From: Ustulina deusta
Lineage: Eukaryota > Ascomycota > Sordariomycetes > Xylariales > Xylariaceae
Reading direction: 5' to 3'
DNA: 64,000 bases
Assembly: GCA_023159155.1 (NCBI GenBank)
Contig: JAJNNX010000057.1
Coordinates: forward strand, 124,001 to 188,000
Under the pieces are notes generated by a model, which did no database searches, had not been told where the DNA came from, and was given only the letters and a program-made list of their open reading frames with translations. Each line of letters opens with the position of its first letter. Position 1 is the first letter of the stretch. This document shows, piece by piece, positions 1 through 11,459 of the stretch. The position numbers were made by a program, and so were the translations under genes.

Positions 1-3000
1 CGAAGTTTTGATTTTGAACTGATCAGAACATGGCTTGAAGACTGGTCAACTTCTCACGAGAAATGCAAACGTTCAATCCTTAAGGCCGATCAGAGGGTAT
101 TCGAGTCGATACCTATGATCCCTTATGTTGACACCAAATTCAAAACAAACTGATAACAACACGGATGAGTGTATGGAAAGTTCTCGTCAAGTCTCGTTTT
201 ACCAATGGCTTACACGATCTACAAGCCATACACTATCTAAAACAGGTCTCAGCATTCATTCAGTATAGGGAAACACTCAAGTGTGTACGATGCTACTTTG
301 CTATTTTGCCTATCGTGTCTGCCTAGACCTCTTATCCTGGTTTCGGTGCCTGTTTACTTGCATGAGATATCACCACATAAGCTCCTTAGATTTTGGTTTG
401 AGCCAATCAGGGGCAGCAGAGGCCTTTGTGCGAAGTGTTTAATATTGCATACAAATAATGCCTATCTAATATGGCAGCCTTTAGAGTTAGAAATTTTGGG
501 ATCAAGAAATGGAAGCCCCTATGCCACATACAACTCAGAAAATGGGCTTCTTCCTGTGACTCTACCCCATCAAAATTAGTACTGTTTAATCTGGTCCATT
601 TGGAAACTTTTACTTTATCTTCATCTCATTTTGTTGGAGAATAAATTTGTATAATTCAGAGGTTATAAAGATACCCATGGCATATATAATTCCTGTTCAA
701 GATAAGGTATTGTGAAGATAACTTATGATGGGACATCAATCGATGAGGCATCAATCGATGAAGAAAGTGGCTTGGCGTTACTGTGGCGCCCTGCTCAGTT
801 ACAAAACGGAGGAAGATGGCTGTACTCAGTTTTTCAAAACGGTAAGTGTTGTCTATTTCGTTAAATTCAACATAGCGGTAATTGGACCAGCCAGATAGTG
901 CGCTTATCCATAATCGACAATCACTTTTATCTTCTGATATACGCTATCCCTTGCCAAATGATTAGAGAGGTGGATCGAATTTACAGAACTCCATCCATCC
1001 TGTCCATGTTCAACTATCAGTAGATAGGTTCAGGATAAGTTGATGTCATCCAGAGGAGTCTTCATGTCTAGCGATGTATTTCACACCCGAGGCAAATAGG
1101 ATACATCCATGGTTACTTGTTCTTCAGGTCCATGGGTGTACCTCGCCAAATTGTCCTATTAAAGTAGGGCCCTCTATAGCGTGTGATAGTTAAGGAATAT
1201 GATCGAGTGATACTTCACACTTGACAATGCCATAATAGCACCCCCCCCCCCCCCCCCCCTCTACATGATAAGATGAACTTAAAGTCCAGGATTCTCCCTA
1301 TGAATTAGGAAGAATGAGTGTTGGATATTTTCAAGCAAATTTATATCGAGGTCTCCTAGTCACATGACCCACTTCGATCATTACTTGTGTAGTATAAAAA
1401 TGAATCTGGCAAAGGGTAGTGAGATAACCAATAGTCACACGAATATGTAGTCGCTGGATGCTGGCCATCGCACTAGTATATTTACTTAAGATGCCCGACA
1501 ATGCATGAATATGATAGATTTATATAGAGTAAAGGAAGTCAAACACAGTAAAATAGGAATGTAAATAATATTATTACAAACCCGTCTATTCCCCGGACCG
1601 TCCGTCCTATAGATCGGTTATGTAATGGGGTCTTGATTTGAAGGGGAATAATAAATCAAGAATGGATCAAGTAGGTATCACATGTGTTTGTAAAAGAGGT
1701 TTCAGGGTGTTCTATCTATTGGTAAAGAATAGACTTAAGTTGGAAGCTGAAGAACTAAAGGATGGACTGACTAGTAAATAGACAATGTGTGTAGGCTCAT
1801 GTAACGGGGTACTCATTTTGCTCTTACATTAGGACATAGGTTGACACGGCGTTTTCTTTCTTATTGGCCGGTGTGGAAAGTTGAATATTGTTATGAGCAG
1901 TAGGTGTACTGTATCGATGAAAGAGTTAAGGAACAAATCTAGGGTACAAGATGGTAATGTAGTACTTCTACATGTAAGATAGATGTGTGTGGAGCGAAGT
2001 ACTCGATTTCATGAAATGTGCTTATTCTTATATTCAGGAGTGTCACAGCGAGCGTCCTGAGGAGCTTGGACAAGGCCTGCAGCAAGCAGCTAATACTCTA
2101 CTGTCAAGAATATCGAGGTCAGAGAGGGGGAAAAAAGGAAAAGAAGAAGAATAGGAGCGCTAGATCGACGGGATGTCCATATATTGGGGGACATTCTCCC
2201 TTCTTAAGCCATTATTCATAGATGCCAAAGTCTAATAGTTTTTTTTCCCCTAGATTTTCGTAAGTAGTTACCTACTTATTGTTCGGTACTGAAATTAATT
2301 GTTGGTTCTGAGGAAGCTGGTAACCTGCCTCGCCCCTATCCGTCCTGCTACATTCGGTTGCTCCGTTCGGCACAGTCCACCCTAAATCCCCTGTCGTTCG
2401 CCCGAGAACCCTACTTCGAAGCAGATACAAATGTAAAAATAGACGGTTGAAACAATAATCAATTATTCCAGAGGCAAACTTGCACAATTTGTTAAACAAA
2501 CAAGATGGACTCTCACGTTTCTTATAGCGATAATTAGCTTAAAACCAAGTAGATGCTGCTGTTTACTTGTAAGAAGGGTTTAAAAATATAGTTGATTGAA
2601 CACCGGGTCTCCACTCACCGTTTTCAGGTATCTCGCTTCCTTTGAATCCTTTTAAGTCTCGTACGTCTTATTTCAAAAAGAGGCAATGGACAATATTCTC
2701 ACACGGTCCAGTCTGCCAAGGAAGCTAGTAATGCAGTTGGGTATGCTACGCGCCCTCACAGATACGGATAAGCCCTTATTGGAGGAACCTGGACCCAGGC
2801 CATATGCAAGAAGGCCTAACAGTCCTTGCAGTCCTAGAGGAGCCACAAGTGTAGTTAGGCAGCGTTGGGTATAAAAGCAGCCATAGATTCCCGACGAAGT
2901 CATGAAGGAGACCATGGACCTTGAGACCTCTAGAGAATTATTAGTTGAATATGACTAGGTTCCAAGCCCTTCATAATTAAGCTCTTGTTAAAAATATGGG

Positions 3001-3609
3001 TTGTCTCAAGACTTCTAGAGTAAGTATCACCGTTCGGTAAGTTTTGCCGTATGCTATACCCAAAAAGCCGGGGTTGGTAGCTAGACCAGTCGGCAAAGCG
3101 AAGAGGAATCACGGACACCTCATAGTACCAGCTACTTCATACCCTGAAGCCTAGGATGTAGAGCGAAGGTTGGATACCTGCTGTAGCACATCAAACGCAT
3201 CCTGACTGGTAGATTAGGCAAACCACTTCGTTTGTTGGCAAAGTTCTGCAGTCCAGGTCTTTCATGTGAGGCAAACAGACCAACGGCTGCAAGAAGCTTT
3301 TATCAAATTTCATGAGACAATGCAAGGCAACTCACTTCCTTGTACGCCCTGGTTCAGCTATGCATTCATTTCCCATTCGGTTGCCTGCCTTTGTAGATGC
3401 CTCTACTAGGTAGAACCCCTGGACTGTGTCCGCCTTAACACGCGACCCATGTGATATGAGCCTCACATAAAAGACCATGCCCCCCCAAGAGCACATCGGC
3501 AGACTTTTCATCCAGGTCTTCAACTTGATCTCATCACATCTATTTGCTCCGCTTTCTTTTTCATACTTGTAAAATATCGACTGACACCCTTTTCAAACTT
3601 GCTCACGAC
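1..3609. other. Gene-poor leader region
   Basis: I see no gene I can support here. The reading frames are all under 100 codons, are broken on both strands and show no domain or usable splice pattern. Base composition is moderately AT-rich but not RIP-like. Small features are a 19-C homopolymer at 1241-1259 and a short duplicated phrase around 734-763 (CATCAATCGATGA twice). The last few hundred bases should contain the promoter and leader of the dynamin-like gene that starts at 3610. Confidence 0.6.
1241..1259. repeat. Poly-C tract (19 nt)
   Basis: An uninterrupted run of 19 cytosines in intergenic DNA. Such tracts are replication-slippage hotspots and often mark assembly uncertainty, so the exact length should not be trusted. 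Confidence 0.9.
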
Positions 3610-6021
3610 ATGGTGGTCTCATTCAACGCCGAGGTCCTCAACGGACTCTGTTCCGATGACCAGCTGGAACTCCTAGACGCCGTGGATCAGCTGAGACTTC
3701 ACGGTATCGACCACTACATTTCTCTTCCACAGATCATCGTTTGCGGAGACCAGTCATCTGGCAAAAGCTCTGTCCTCGAAGCCATCTCCGGAGTTCCGTT
3801 CCCAGTCAAGAGCAATCTGTGTACTCGCTTCCCCACGGAACTCATCCTTCGAAGATCCCCAAGCGCAGACGTCACGGTCTCCATCATTCCTCACAAATCA
3901 CTCAGCAGTTCAGAAAAAAAAACTCTTTCCGCCTTTCATGAAACGCTTGACGGGTTCGAAGGTGTGCCGGAGTTGATCGAGAGCGCTAAAGTTGCTATGG
4001 GTATTTCGATGCAGGGGAAGGGTTTTTCGAAAGACCTTCTTCGCATCGAGATCAGCGGCCCACACCATCCGCACCTCACCATCGTCGACTTGCCAGGATT
4101 GATTCACTCAGAAACGAAGCAACAAAGTGGTTCGGACGTCGAGCTCGTCAGAGATGTCGTCCAAACATACATGGAGCAACCACGAAGCATCATACTCGCA
4201 GTAGTTTCGGCCAAGAACGATTTCGCGAACCAAATAGTCCTCAAACTCGCGCGGACTATCGACCCTAAAGGCAAACGGACTATGGGAGTGATCACCAAAC
4301 CAGATACGCTAGTTGATGGTTCAGGTAGTGAAGCCATGTTTGTGTCTCTAGCCGAGAACAAAGAGGTCGAGTTTAATCTCGGATGGCACGTGCTTAGAAA
4401 CCTCGATTCCGAGAAGATCGACGGATCGTCGCTCCTCCATCGTCGCAATGAAGAAGAAGCTTCTTTCTTCTCAAAGGGCGTGTGGAGTAAACTACCGTCG
4501 TCGAGGCTCGGTGTCAAAGAACTCAGAACGAAACTGAGCGAAGTACTCCTCCAGCAAGTTGCGACTGAGCTGCCTAGTTTAATCGCAGAGATTGATTGGG
4601 AGCTGCGAGACTGTACCGGCCGCCTAGACCAGCTTGGAGAGCCAAGAGCTACAGTCCACGAGCAAAGACTGTTCCTCGCCCGTATTGGCCAGAAATTCCA
4701 ATATCTTATTCACGATGCTAAGAATGGCACATACGCTGATCCCTTTTTCGAAGACGCCGACACAGAGCGCGGATATGAGCAACGATTGCGCGCGGTCATC
4801 CAGCACCTCAACCGAGAATTTGCTAGCGAGATGTTGCAGAGTGGTCACGCACGACGCATTATTTCCGCCATGGATCAGGCAGGCCCCAATACGGTCACCA
4901 GAGACAACTTCATCAAAGAGGTCAAGGAACTGATGCGGAGAACACGGGGCCGCGAGCTCCCAGGTCGGTTCAATTCGTTCATCGTCACCGACCTTTTCCA
5001 GAAGCAATCTACGCCTTGGAGAGATATTGTGGTCAATCATGTTGACTGCTGTTGGGCTGCCGCAAAGAAGTGCCTCAAGCTTGCGATTAATTCTTTTGCT
5101 GATGGCCCGATTGGCAGGAATTTATTGCGGAAGGTGATTGTTCCTGCTTTGGACAATCTCAAGAAAGAGATGACGTTGAAGGCGAGCGACCTCCTCGATT
5201 CGCAAGTTCTTTGCCACCCGGTGACGTACAACGAGCAGTATCTAGAAGCTGTTTATCGCATTAAAGGCCAACACCAACGTCAGTCCTACACGACAATTGT
5301 TGAAAGTGTGTTCGGGAATGTGTGTTCGAATAATGGGTCCATGTATGTCAATGGGTCCTCATTCAATTCTCTCATCGAAAAGCTATGCCAGCTTAGAGAG
5401 CCCGATGCTGAGGAGCAGGCCGCGTCTGAAGCTGTCGATTGCATGGAAGCATACTACAATGTGGGTGGTTCCTTGAGTTCCTACTGCTAGGTTAATTGTT
5501 AACGATTCTTCTAGGTCGCTCTTAAGAGGATTGTCGATGATGTTGCCATCGAAGTCATCGAACGAAAACTCATGGTTGCACTCTCCGAGATATTCTCACC
5601 CATCGTTGTGCTTGAAATGTCTGATGACCTTGTCTCGGCTATTGCCGGCGAATCCCAGGAAAGCCGGGACAAAAGAGCCAGGTTGGCAAATCAAGTTGGA
5701 ATTCTGAATGCGGGCTCTGAAACCTGCAAGCGCTTCGCAGGCCTGCGGCTTGGTGGTAAGTCAGACATTTCTCTCAGACTACACAGCCCTTAGTAATAAG
5801 AATGCATAGATTTGATTCCTCCTGTCCGGGATGATAAAGACGGCATAGACGACGATGATGAAGAGGGCATAGAGGACATCACGCGAGCTGTACAAGATCC
5901 TCCCAAGGCTTTCTTCGGTTGGGAACAACTACGAGTAGGTGGCGAGATTGAGAGCTCTGATGTCATGCGGCGGAAATCCAAGAAACCTGTTACGTCATAC
6001 AACTGGGTCAGTGTTACATGA
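3610..6021 (+). CDS. Dynamin-like GTPase, C-terminus disrupted by an LTR element
   Basis: Three exons give 767 aa: 3610-5460, 5515-5755 and 5810-6021, with GT-AG introns of 54 nt. I chose the ATG at 3610; the frame is open upstream to 3544 but only from a TTG. It is a large GTPase of the dynamin/Mx-like family common in filamentous fungi, which as a family remodels membranes. The G1 P-loop GDQSSGKS is at about residues 46-53, a G3 DLPG at about 160-163 and a G4 TKPD at about 229-232. A middle/stalk region follows, then a C-terminal GED-like helix encoded around the first intron. Exon 3 adds an acidic Asp/Glu stretch. The last 11 residues are read into the 5' LTR, which starts at 5988 and supplies the TGA at 6019-6021. 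Without the insertion the frame continues at 21354 for about 24 codons beyond the junction proline to a TGA at 21427-21429. The product probably still has all main domains. The exact cellular role is not identifiable. Confidence 0.9.
5983..5987 (+). repeat. Target-site duplication, left copy (AAACC)
   Basis: AAACC directly precedes the 5' LTR and is repeated exactly at 21349-21353 after the 3' LTR. Five-base duplications are normal for Ty3/gypsy integrases. It falls in the coding sequence of the dynamin-like gene (codon AAA plus the first two bases of a proline codon). Confidence 0.95.
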
Positions 6022-6191
6022 CTTAGCCCTACTTATTCTATACTATAGCTTGACTTTTGCCTATAAAGGTTAGAACAGAGATCTTTTCTTTTAGCAAGTT
6101 ATATCTAGGTTCTATTTAGATTGTTTTTTTTTATATAATATATAGCTAGTACGTACTATACGCTACAATATATTAATTGTAGCCTATTATA
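5988..6191 (+). repeat. 5' LTR (204 bp)
   Basis: It aligns without gaps to 21145-21348. By eye I count about 26 differences, all transitions. In the first 98 positions this copy keeps the C/G state at 11 of 12 differing sites. In the remaining 106 positions the 3' copy keeps it at 12 of 14. The outer part of each LTR is therefore the less mutated part. Its first bases also act as the new 3' end of the interrupted host reading frame, with a stop at 6019-6021. Confidence 0.95.
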
Positions 6192-9100
6192 TAGTAGCTA
6201 GCGATTATTTTAATATTTTTGCTTATTAAAATAGTTAAAAAATAATTTATGTAGCTTAATTAACTTTTTAGATCTTATCCCTAGATTTTATTACTATTTT
6301 AATTATTGCTAATCGGACGATTTTTAAAACGTTAAAACACTAAAATTAATAAAATTTATATTTAAAATTAAAAAATTAACTAAGTTAATAATTAATAAAT
6401 TAAATTGCTATTTTATTACTAAGTTATAAGTAATTAAAGTTATTTATTTTAATTATAAAAATAGTTTAAATATATTTATTAAATTATATTAAGGATTTTT
6501 AAGTAATATTACTTAAAATTTTAATATATATTTTATTATATTTTTTTATTTATATTTTTAAAAAAAAAACTTAGTAAAAAACAACTTTGTAATGTTTATA
6601 GCTAATTTATTAAAATTTTATTAAATATAGCAAAAGTATTAAAAACTACTAAACTTATAAATAAGTTATATTTTTAAAAAAAATAAAAGTATTTTATTTA
6701 AACTTTATTTTTTATTTTATATTTTTTAGTTTTAAACTTTATTATTTGTTTATTTTTAATAAACAAGATTTTTAAAAGTTTTACTAAACATATTACTACT
6801 TTTTAGATTATTTTTTTAATTTAAACTTTTATTTGTTTTACTTTAGTACGCTTTATTTTATTTAAAATAATAAACATTTTAATATTTATTATATTAATAT
6901 ATTTAAATATATTTTATATAAATTAAAACAATTTTATAAATCTATTTATTAGTTTTATATATAGTTTAAGTTAGCTAGGTCTATTATAAATATTTTATTA
7001 AATATAAATAAAACTATAAATATTAATAATATTATTAAAACTAGTACTTTTATAACTAAAGTTAGTAATTATATTTTTTTTTTATATAAATTATTTAAAG
7101 CTATATTTATTAACTTTTTATATAGCTTTATTACTAATATATTTTTTAGTTTATAGTATATAAAATAAAATAAAATTATAACTTTAAATTTTTTTTTTTA
7201 AACTTTTTTTTTATTAATAATATAAAAATAAATAATAATAAAAATAGTTCTAAACTATTAGTTATAGTATTAAAAAAAGCTCAAATAAACTTTATTATAA
7301 ACTTTAGTAGTAATATTTATTACTTAAATATTAGTTTATAATAAAAAGTTATTATTTTTATATTATATTTAGCAATTTATAATATTATATATATTAATAA
7401 ATATAGTTTTATTAATTAGTATAACTATATAAATAAAATCTAAAACGTAATACTAATATATAAATTAATTAATAATATATTTATTAAAAAATATTTAGAA
7501 CTATAGTAATATATTATAAATAAAGTTTAGCTATAAGCTTATATAGTATTAGTAAGAATTTTTTTAAAAAAACAAAAAATTTGTTTGTTATAGAGTTAGT
7601 AGCGTTTATTTTTAATTATAAAATCTATTATTTAATTAATCGCTTTTATTTAATAATTTAGCTTTTTTATAACTATTTAATTTTTTTTACTTTATTTAAT
7701 AAATATAGTTTAAACGCCAGGCTCTATTTTATTGCTTGCTTTTATAATAACTAGTACTTTATAAGTTTTTAATAGATTTTAAATATTTACTACGCTTATA
7801 ATAATAGGTGTTTTTTAAGCTTTTGTTTTTTTTATGTTTATATAAATACTACTAGGTGCTTTTCTATATATACTTTATATATCTTTAATATAGCAAGTAT
7901 TAATAGAATTTTTATAATATTAAACTTTTGTTTAGCTATAAAAATAGTTATATTTATTATAGATTTAATTATATTTATTATAAGTTTAGCTATATTTGCT
8001 GCAGATTTAGCTATATTTATTATAGATTTAGTTATATTTATTATAAATTTAGTTATATTTGCTATAGATTTAGTTATATTTGCTATAAACCTAGCTATAT
8101 TTATTATAAGCTTAGCTATATTTATTATAAGCTTAGCTATATTTATTATAAGTTTAGTTATATTTGTTATAGGTTTAGCTATATTTGCTTTAAGCTTAGG
8201 TTATTTTAATATAACTATAAGCTTACTTAAATATAATTGCTACTTTTAATAGATTTTTTTTTTAAAATATTTGTTTTAATACTAATATAAATAGTTAATT
8301 TAGAATATTATTTTTAGCTAGAGTTCTTAATTAACTTTTATTATAGCAAAATTTAGCGCTTAATAAAATTAGCAATAGTAGTACAAATAGCGCTGCTTTT
8401 CCGATTACTTTAGCTATGTTATAGCAGAATTTATAAATAAATTAGTATTTTAGCTAATACTTTAATAATTAATATTATAGTTTTTAGTAGCTATATAATA
8501 TAATAAAGTTTTTTTTATTTAAGTATTATGATTTTATTTTAATTATTTAATATATTAATAAGCTTAAGCACTTTAAATAGAAATAAAGCAAAGCTGCAGT
8601 TCTTTGGGATTTTAGTATTAGTATTATATTTAATTTTAATTTATTTAAAGCATACTAATTTAAAGGTTTTATATAAAACGTTAAATAATAGGTTATTTAA
8701 AATTTTGTTTAGGTTAAGTATTATTTAAAATAATGTTTTTAAAAAAACTAGCTCGAAATTATATAATAAGCAGATAAAAAACGCTATAATTTTGCTAACA
8801 AAAAAAAAAAACCTATTAAAATTTATATTAATTCTAAAATAAAATATTATTACAAAATAGGTTATATAAATAAAGATTATATTGCTAAATAAATATTTAA
8901 GCATTTTAATAGTAGTTTTAAGCTATTAATTAAACTATAAATTAGTAATAATATTATTTAAAATATTTGAAATTAAATTAGTAGTTAAAAATATATAGCA
9001 TTAAAAAATTAATATAAATCTATTAAGGTCCGTTAAGCTTAAAAAAAACATATTAGTAACTTGGAAACTTTAATTAAAAAGAATACTAATTTTAACTATA

Positions 9101-11459
9101 ATATTATAAAATTTAATATAATTATTTTATATATTAATTTTTTATTATTATTAATTAAAGCTATTCTTATTAATACTAGCTTTTTTAAAAATATAATAAA
9201 TTTTTTTTGTTTTTAAAATAATAAACCTTTAGCTTTTTTTTTATAAAATAAAACTAAAGCTAAAAAAATAAATATAAAACTAGTAAAATAGTAGCCTAGA
9301 GCTTTTTTTAAAAACAATTATTTTTATAATTAATAATAAAACAATAATTAATTTTGTAATAACTAATAAAATAGAAATAATATATCTAATAATACTTTTT
9401 AAATAAAAATTGCTTAGATTTATATAATTAAAAGTTAGATAGTTTATTATAATACGGATAAAAAAAGCTTTTATATTTTATTATATATTATAAATTAAAT
9501 TAATATATTTTAGCTAGATTATAACTTCGATTTTAATAAAAATAAACTTAATAGTGCTAATAATGTTATTAAACTAAGAAATAATTAAAGCAAGCGTTTT
9601 GGAAGGACGTTTTGCTAGCTTTAAAAAAGTTTTTATAATTTTTTTTTTTAGCTAATGTTATATTAAATCTATATAATATAGCTTTATTACTATTTTTATT
9701 ACTACTTAAAACTATAAATATAGTATATAATATTACTAAAATTTTTGTTTAGTTATTATTTAATAAATTTAGTAAATTTAAAAATTTATTGTTTTTAATT
9801 TTAGATAATTAAATAACTATTATTAATAATAATTAAAACTAGCTTTTTTTATATAATATTACTAAATTATTTGATTTAGCTACTACTATTATATTAAACA
9901 AAGCAATTAAATATATTAAAATATAAAGGATACTATTTGATTATAATATATTTAAGCATATTAAAAAGGCTAAAATAACCTTTTTTTATATTATAAATAG
10001 CAAGTTTTATAAATAAAAAAGCTTTGCTTATTTTAAAATTATTATTTATAATTAAAGTTATAAAATAAAAATATATATAAATATTGCTTTATTTTTATTT
10101 TTTATATTTAAAGAGTTCTTAGTATAGATATATCTAAATATATTTATTTAAATATTTATATAAAGCTTTAGTATTAAAAGTATTAGTAAAAAGCTTTATA
10201 TTATAAATTATACTAATATTAATATTATATTTTTTAATACTAAAAAATTAATATAGTTTTAAATATAGCAGATTTATATTATTAATAAACTTTTATATAG
10301 TATGATTTTTAGCATAAGTTTTTTTAAAATATATTTGCTATATATTAAATAGGGCAGTAAATTATAAAATAACGAACTTTATATTATAGATACTGGATAC
10401 TATATATACATGTTTGTAATGCTTAGTGCTTAACCGAAACTTTATTATAAGCGAATGCTAATTTAAATAATAATTAATTTTAAGGTTAAAGCAGGCAAAA
10501 GTATTATTATACTTATTAATTATTTAAACATGCTTATTATAGCTATAAGTTATTTTATTTATTTTTAAGCTATTATAAATTTTTTATTTAATATATATAG
10601 CTTTATTATAGTATTAATTTAAAATAGTTAAAATATAGCTTAATATTTTGCAAATTTTAGTAGATTTTTTATTTTTATTTATAAAAGTAATTTGCTTAAT
10701 TTTTATAAGAATATTTATATTTTTAATTTTATTTAGACTTATTTTATATTTTTAAAGTTTAAAACTAAAAATATTTATATAATATTTTTTTTTAAGATTT
10801 TTAATATAAGTAAGCAAAAAAACAAAAATAATAAAAATAACAATAAATATAAATATAGTTATTTTTTTAATTTGCCTAATCTATTTAAGTTTTAAATACT
10901 ACTTAATAAATTAAAAATAAGTATACTATTAGACTAAAGACCTAAAGTTATATTTTAAATTAAATTTATTTTTTATAAGTATTTTTATTTATTTTATTTT
11001 AAACTTAGCTATTTTAATAATAGGATTAAAATACTTATTAAATTTAAAAAAAGCATTTTTACTAATAATTTTTATTAACGTTTTTATTTTTAATTTTATA
11101 AAAATTATAATATAATAAACATTATTTTTAAGTTATTTATTAATACTAAAGTTATTAAACTTATATTTTTAGGATAACTTTATTTTATTATATTGTTTAT
11201 ATTTATTATTTAGTATAAAAGCAAACCTTATATAATAGTTAATTTATAAAAAATTAATACTAAAGTTATTAATAATATTTATTTGCTACTCTAATAAAAT
11301 AAAATATTTAGCGCTTTATATAAATTTATAGTTTTTATTATTATTAATATTATAAAAAGCTTTTTTTAACAAAAAATCAAAAATCATAATAAGTATAAAA
11401 TAGTTTTTATTATATTATATTATAGCTATAAATAATTTATAGTTGCAATAATAAAACTT
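6192..11459 (+). other. Element interior upstream of RT (expected gag/protease region)
   Basis: About 5.3 kb of RIP-altered, extremely AT-rich sequence where gag and protease should lie. I cannot recover a gag domain. A segment near 8843-8890 reads like a zinc-knuckle remnant (Y-Y-Y-K-I-G-Y-I-N-K-D-Y, where Y could be former C or H), but the spacing does not match CX2CX4HX4C exactly, so I do not call it. A 21-bp tandem repeat lies inside (7931-8203). The 93-codon frame at 7928-8209 is only a translation of that repeat. Confidence 0.6.
7931..8203 (+). repeat. 21-bp tandem repeat, about 13 units
   Basis: Units resemble AGCTATATTTATTATAAGTTT and recur every 21 bases with scattered transitions. 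Because the period is divisible by three, one + frame stays open and encodes a seven-residue repeat of the type SYIYYKF. It may be a RIP-altered remnant of a heptad-repeat coding region in gag, or a simple minisatellite inside the element. Confidence 0.85.

Noticed and set aside
723..763. Direct repeat CATCAATCGATGA as a possible CRISPR or attachment site
   Set aside because: There are only two short copies, with no spacer array, and the context is a eukaryotic genome.
8843..8890. Zinc-knuckle-like remnant in the gag region
   Set aside because: Reversing RIP transitions gives plausible Cys/His positions, but the spacing of the first two ligands is wrong for CX2CX4HX4C.
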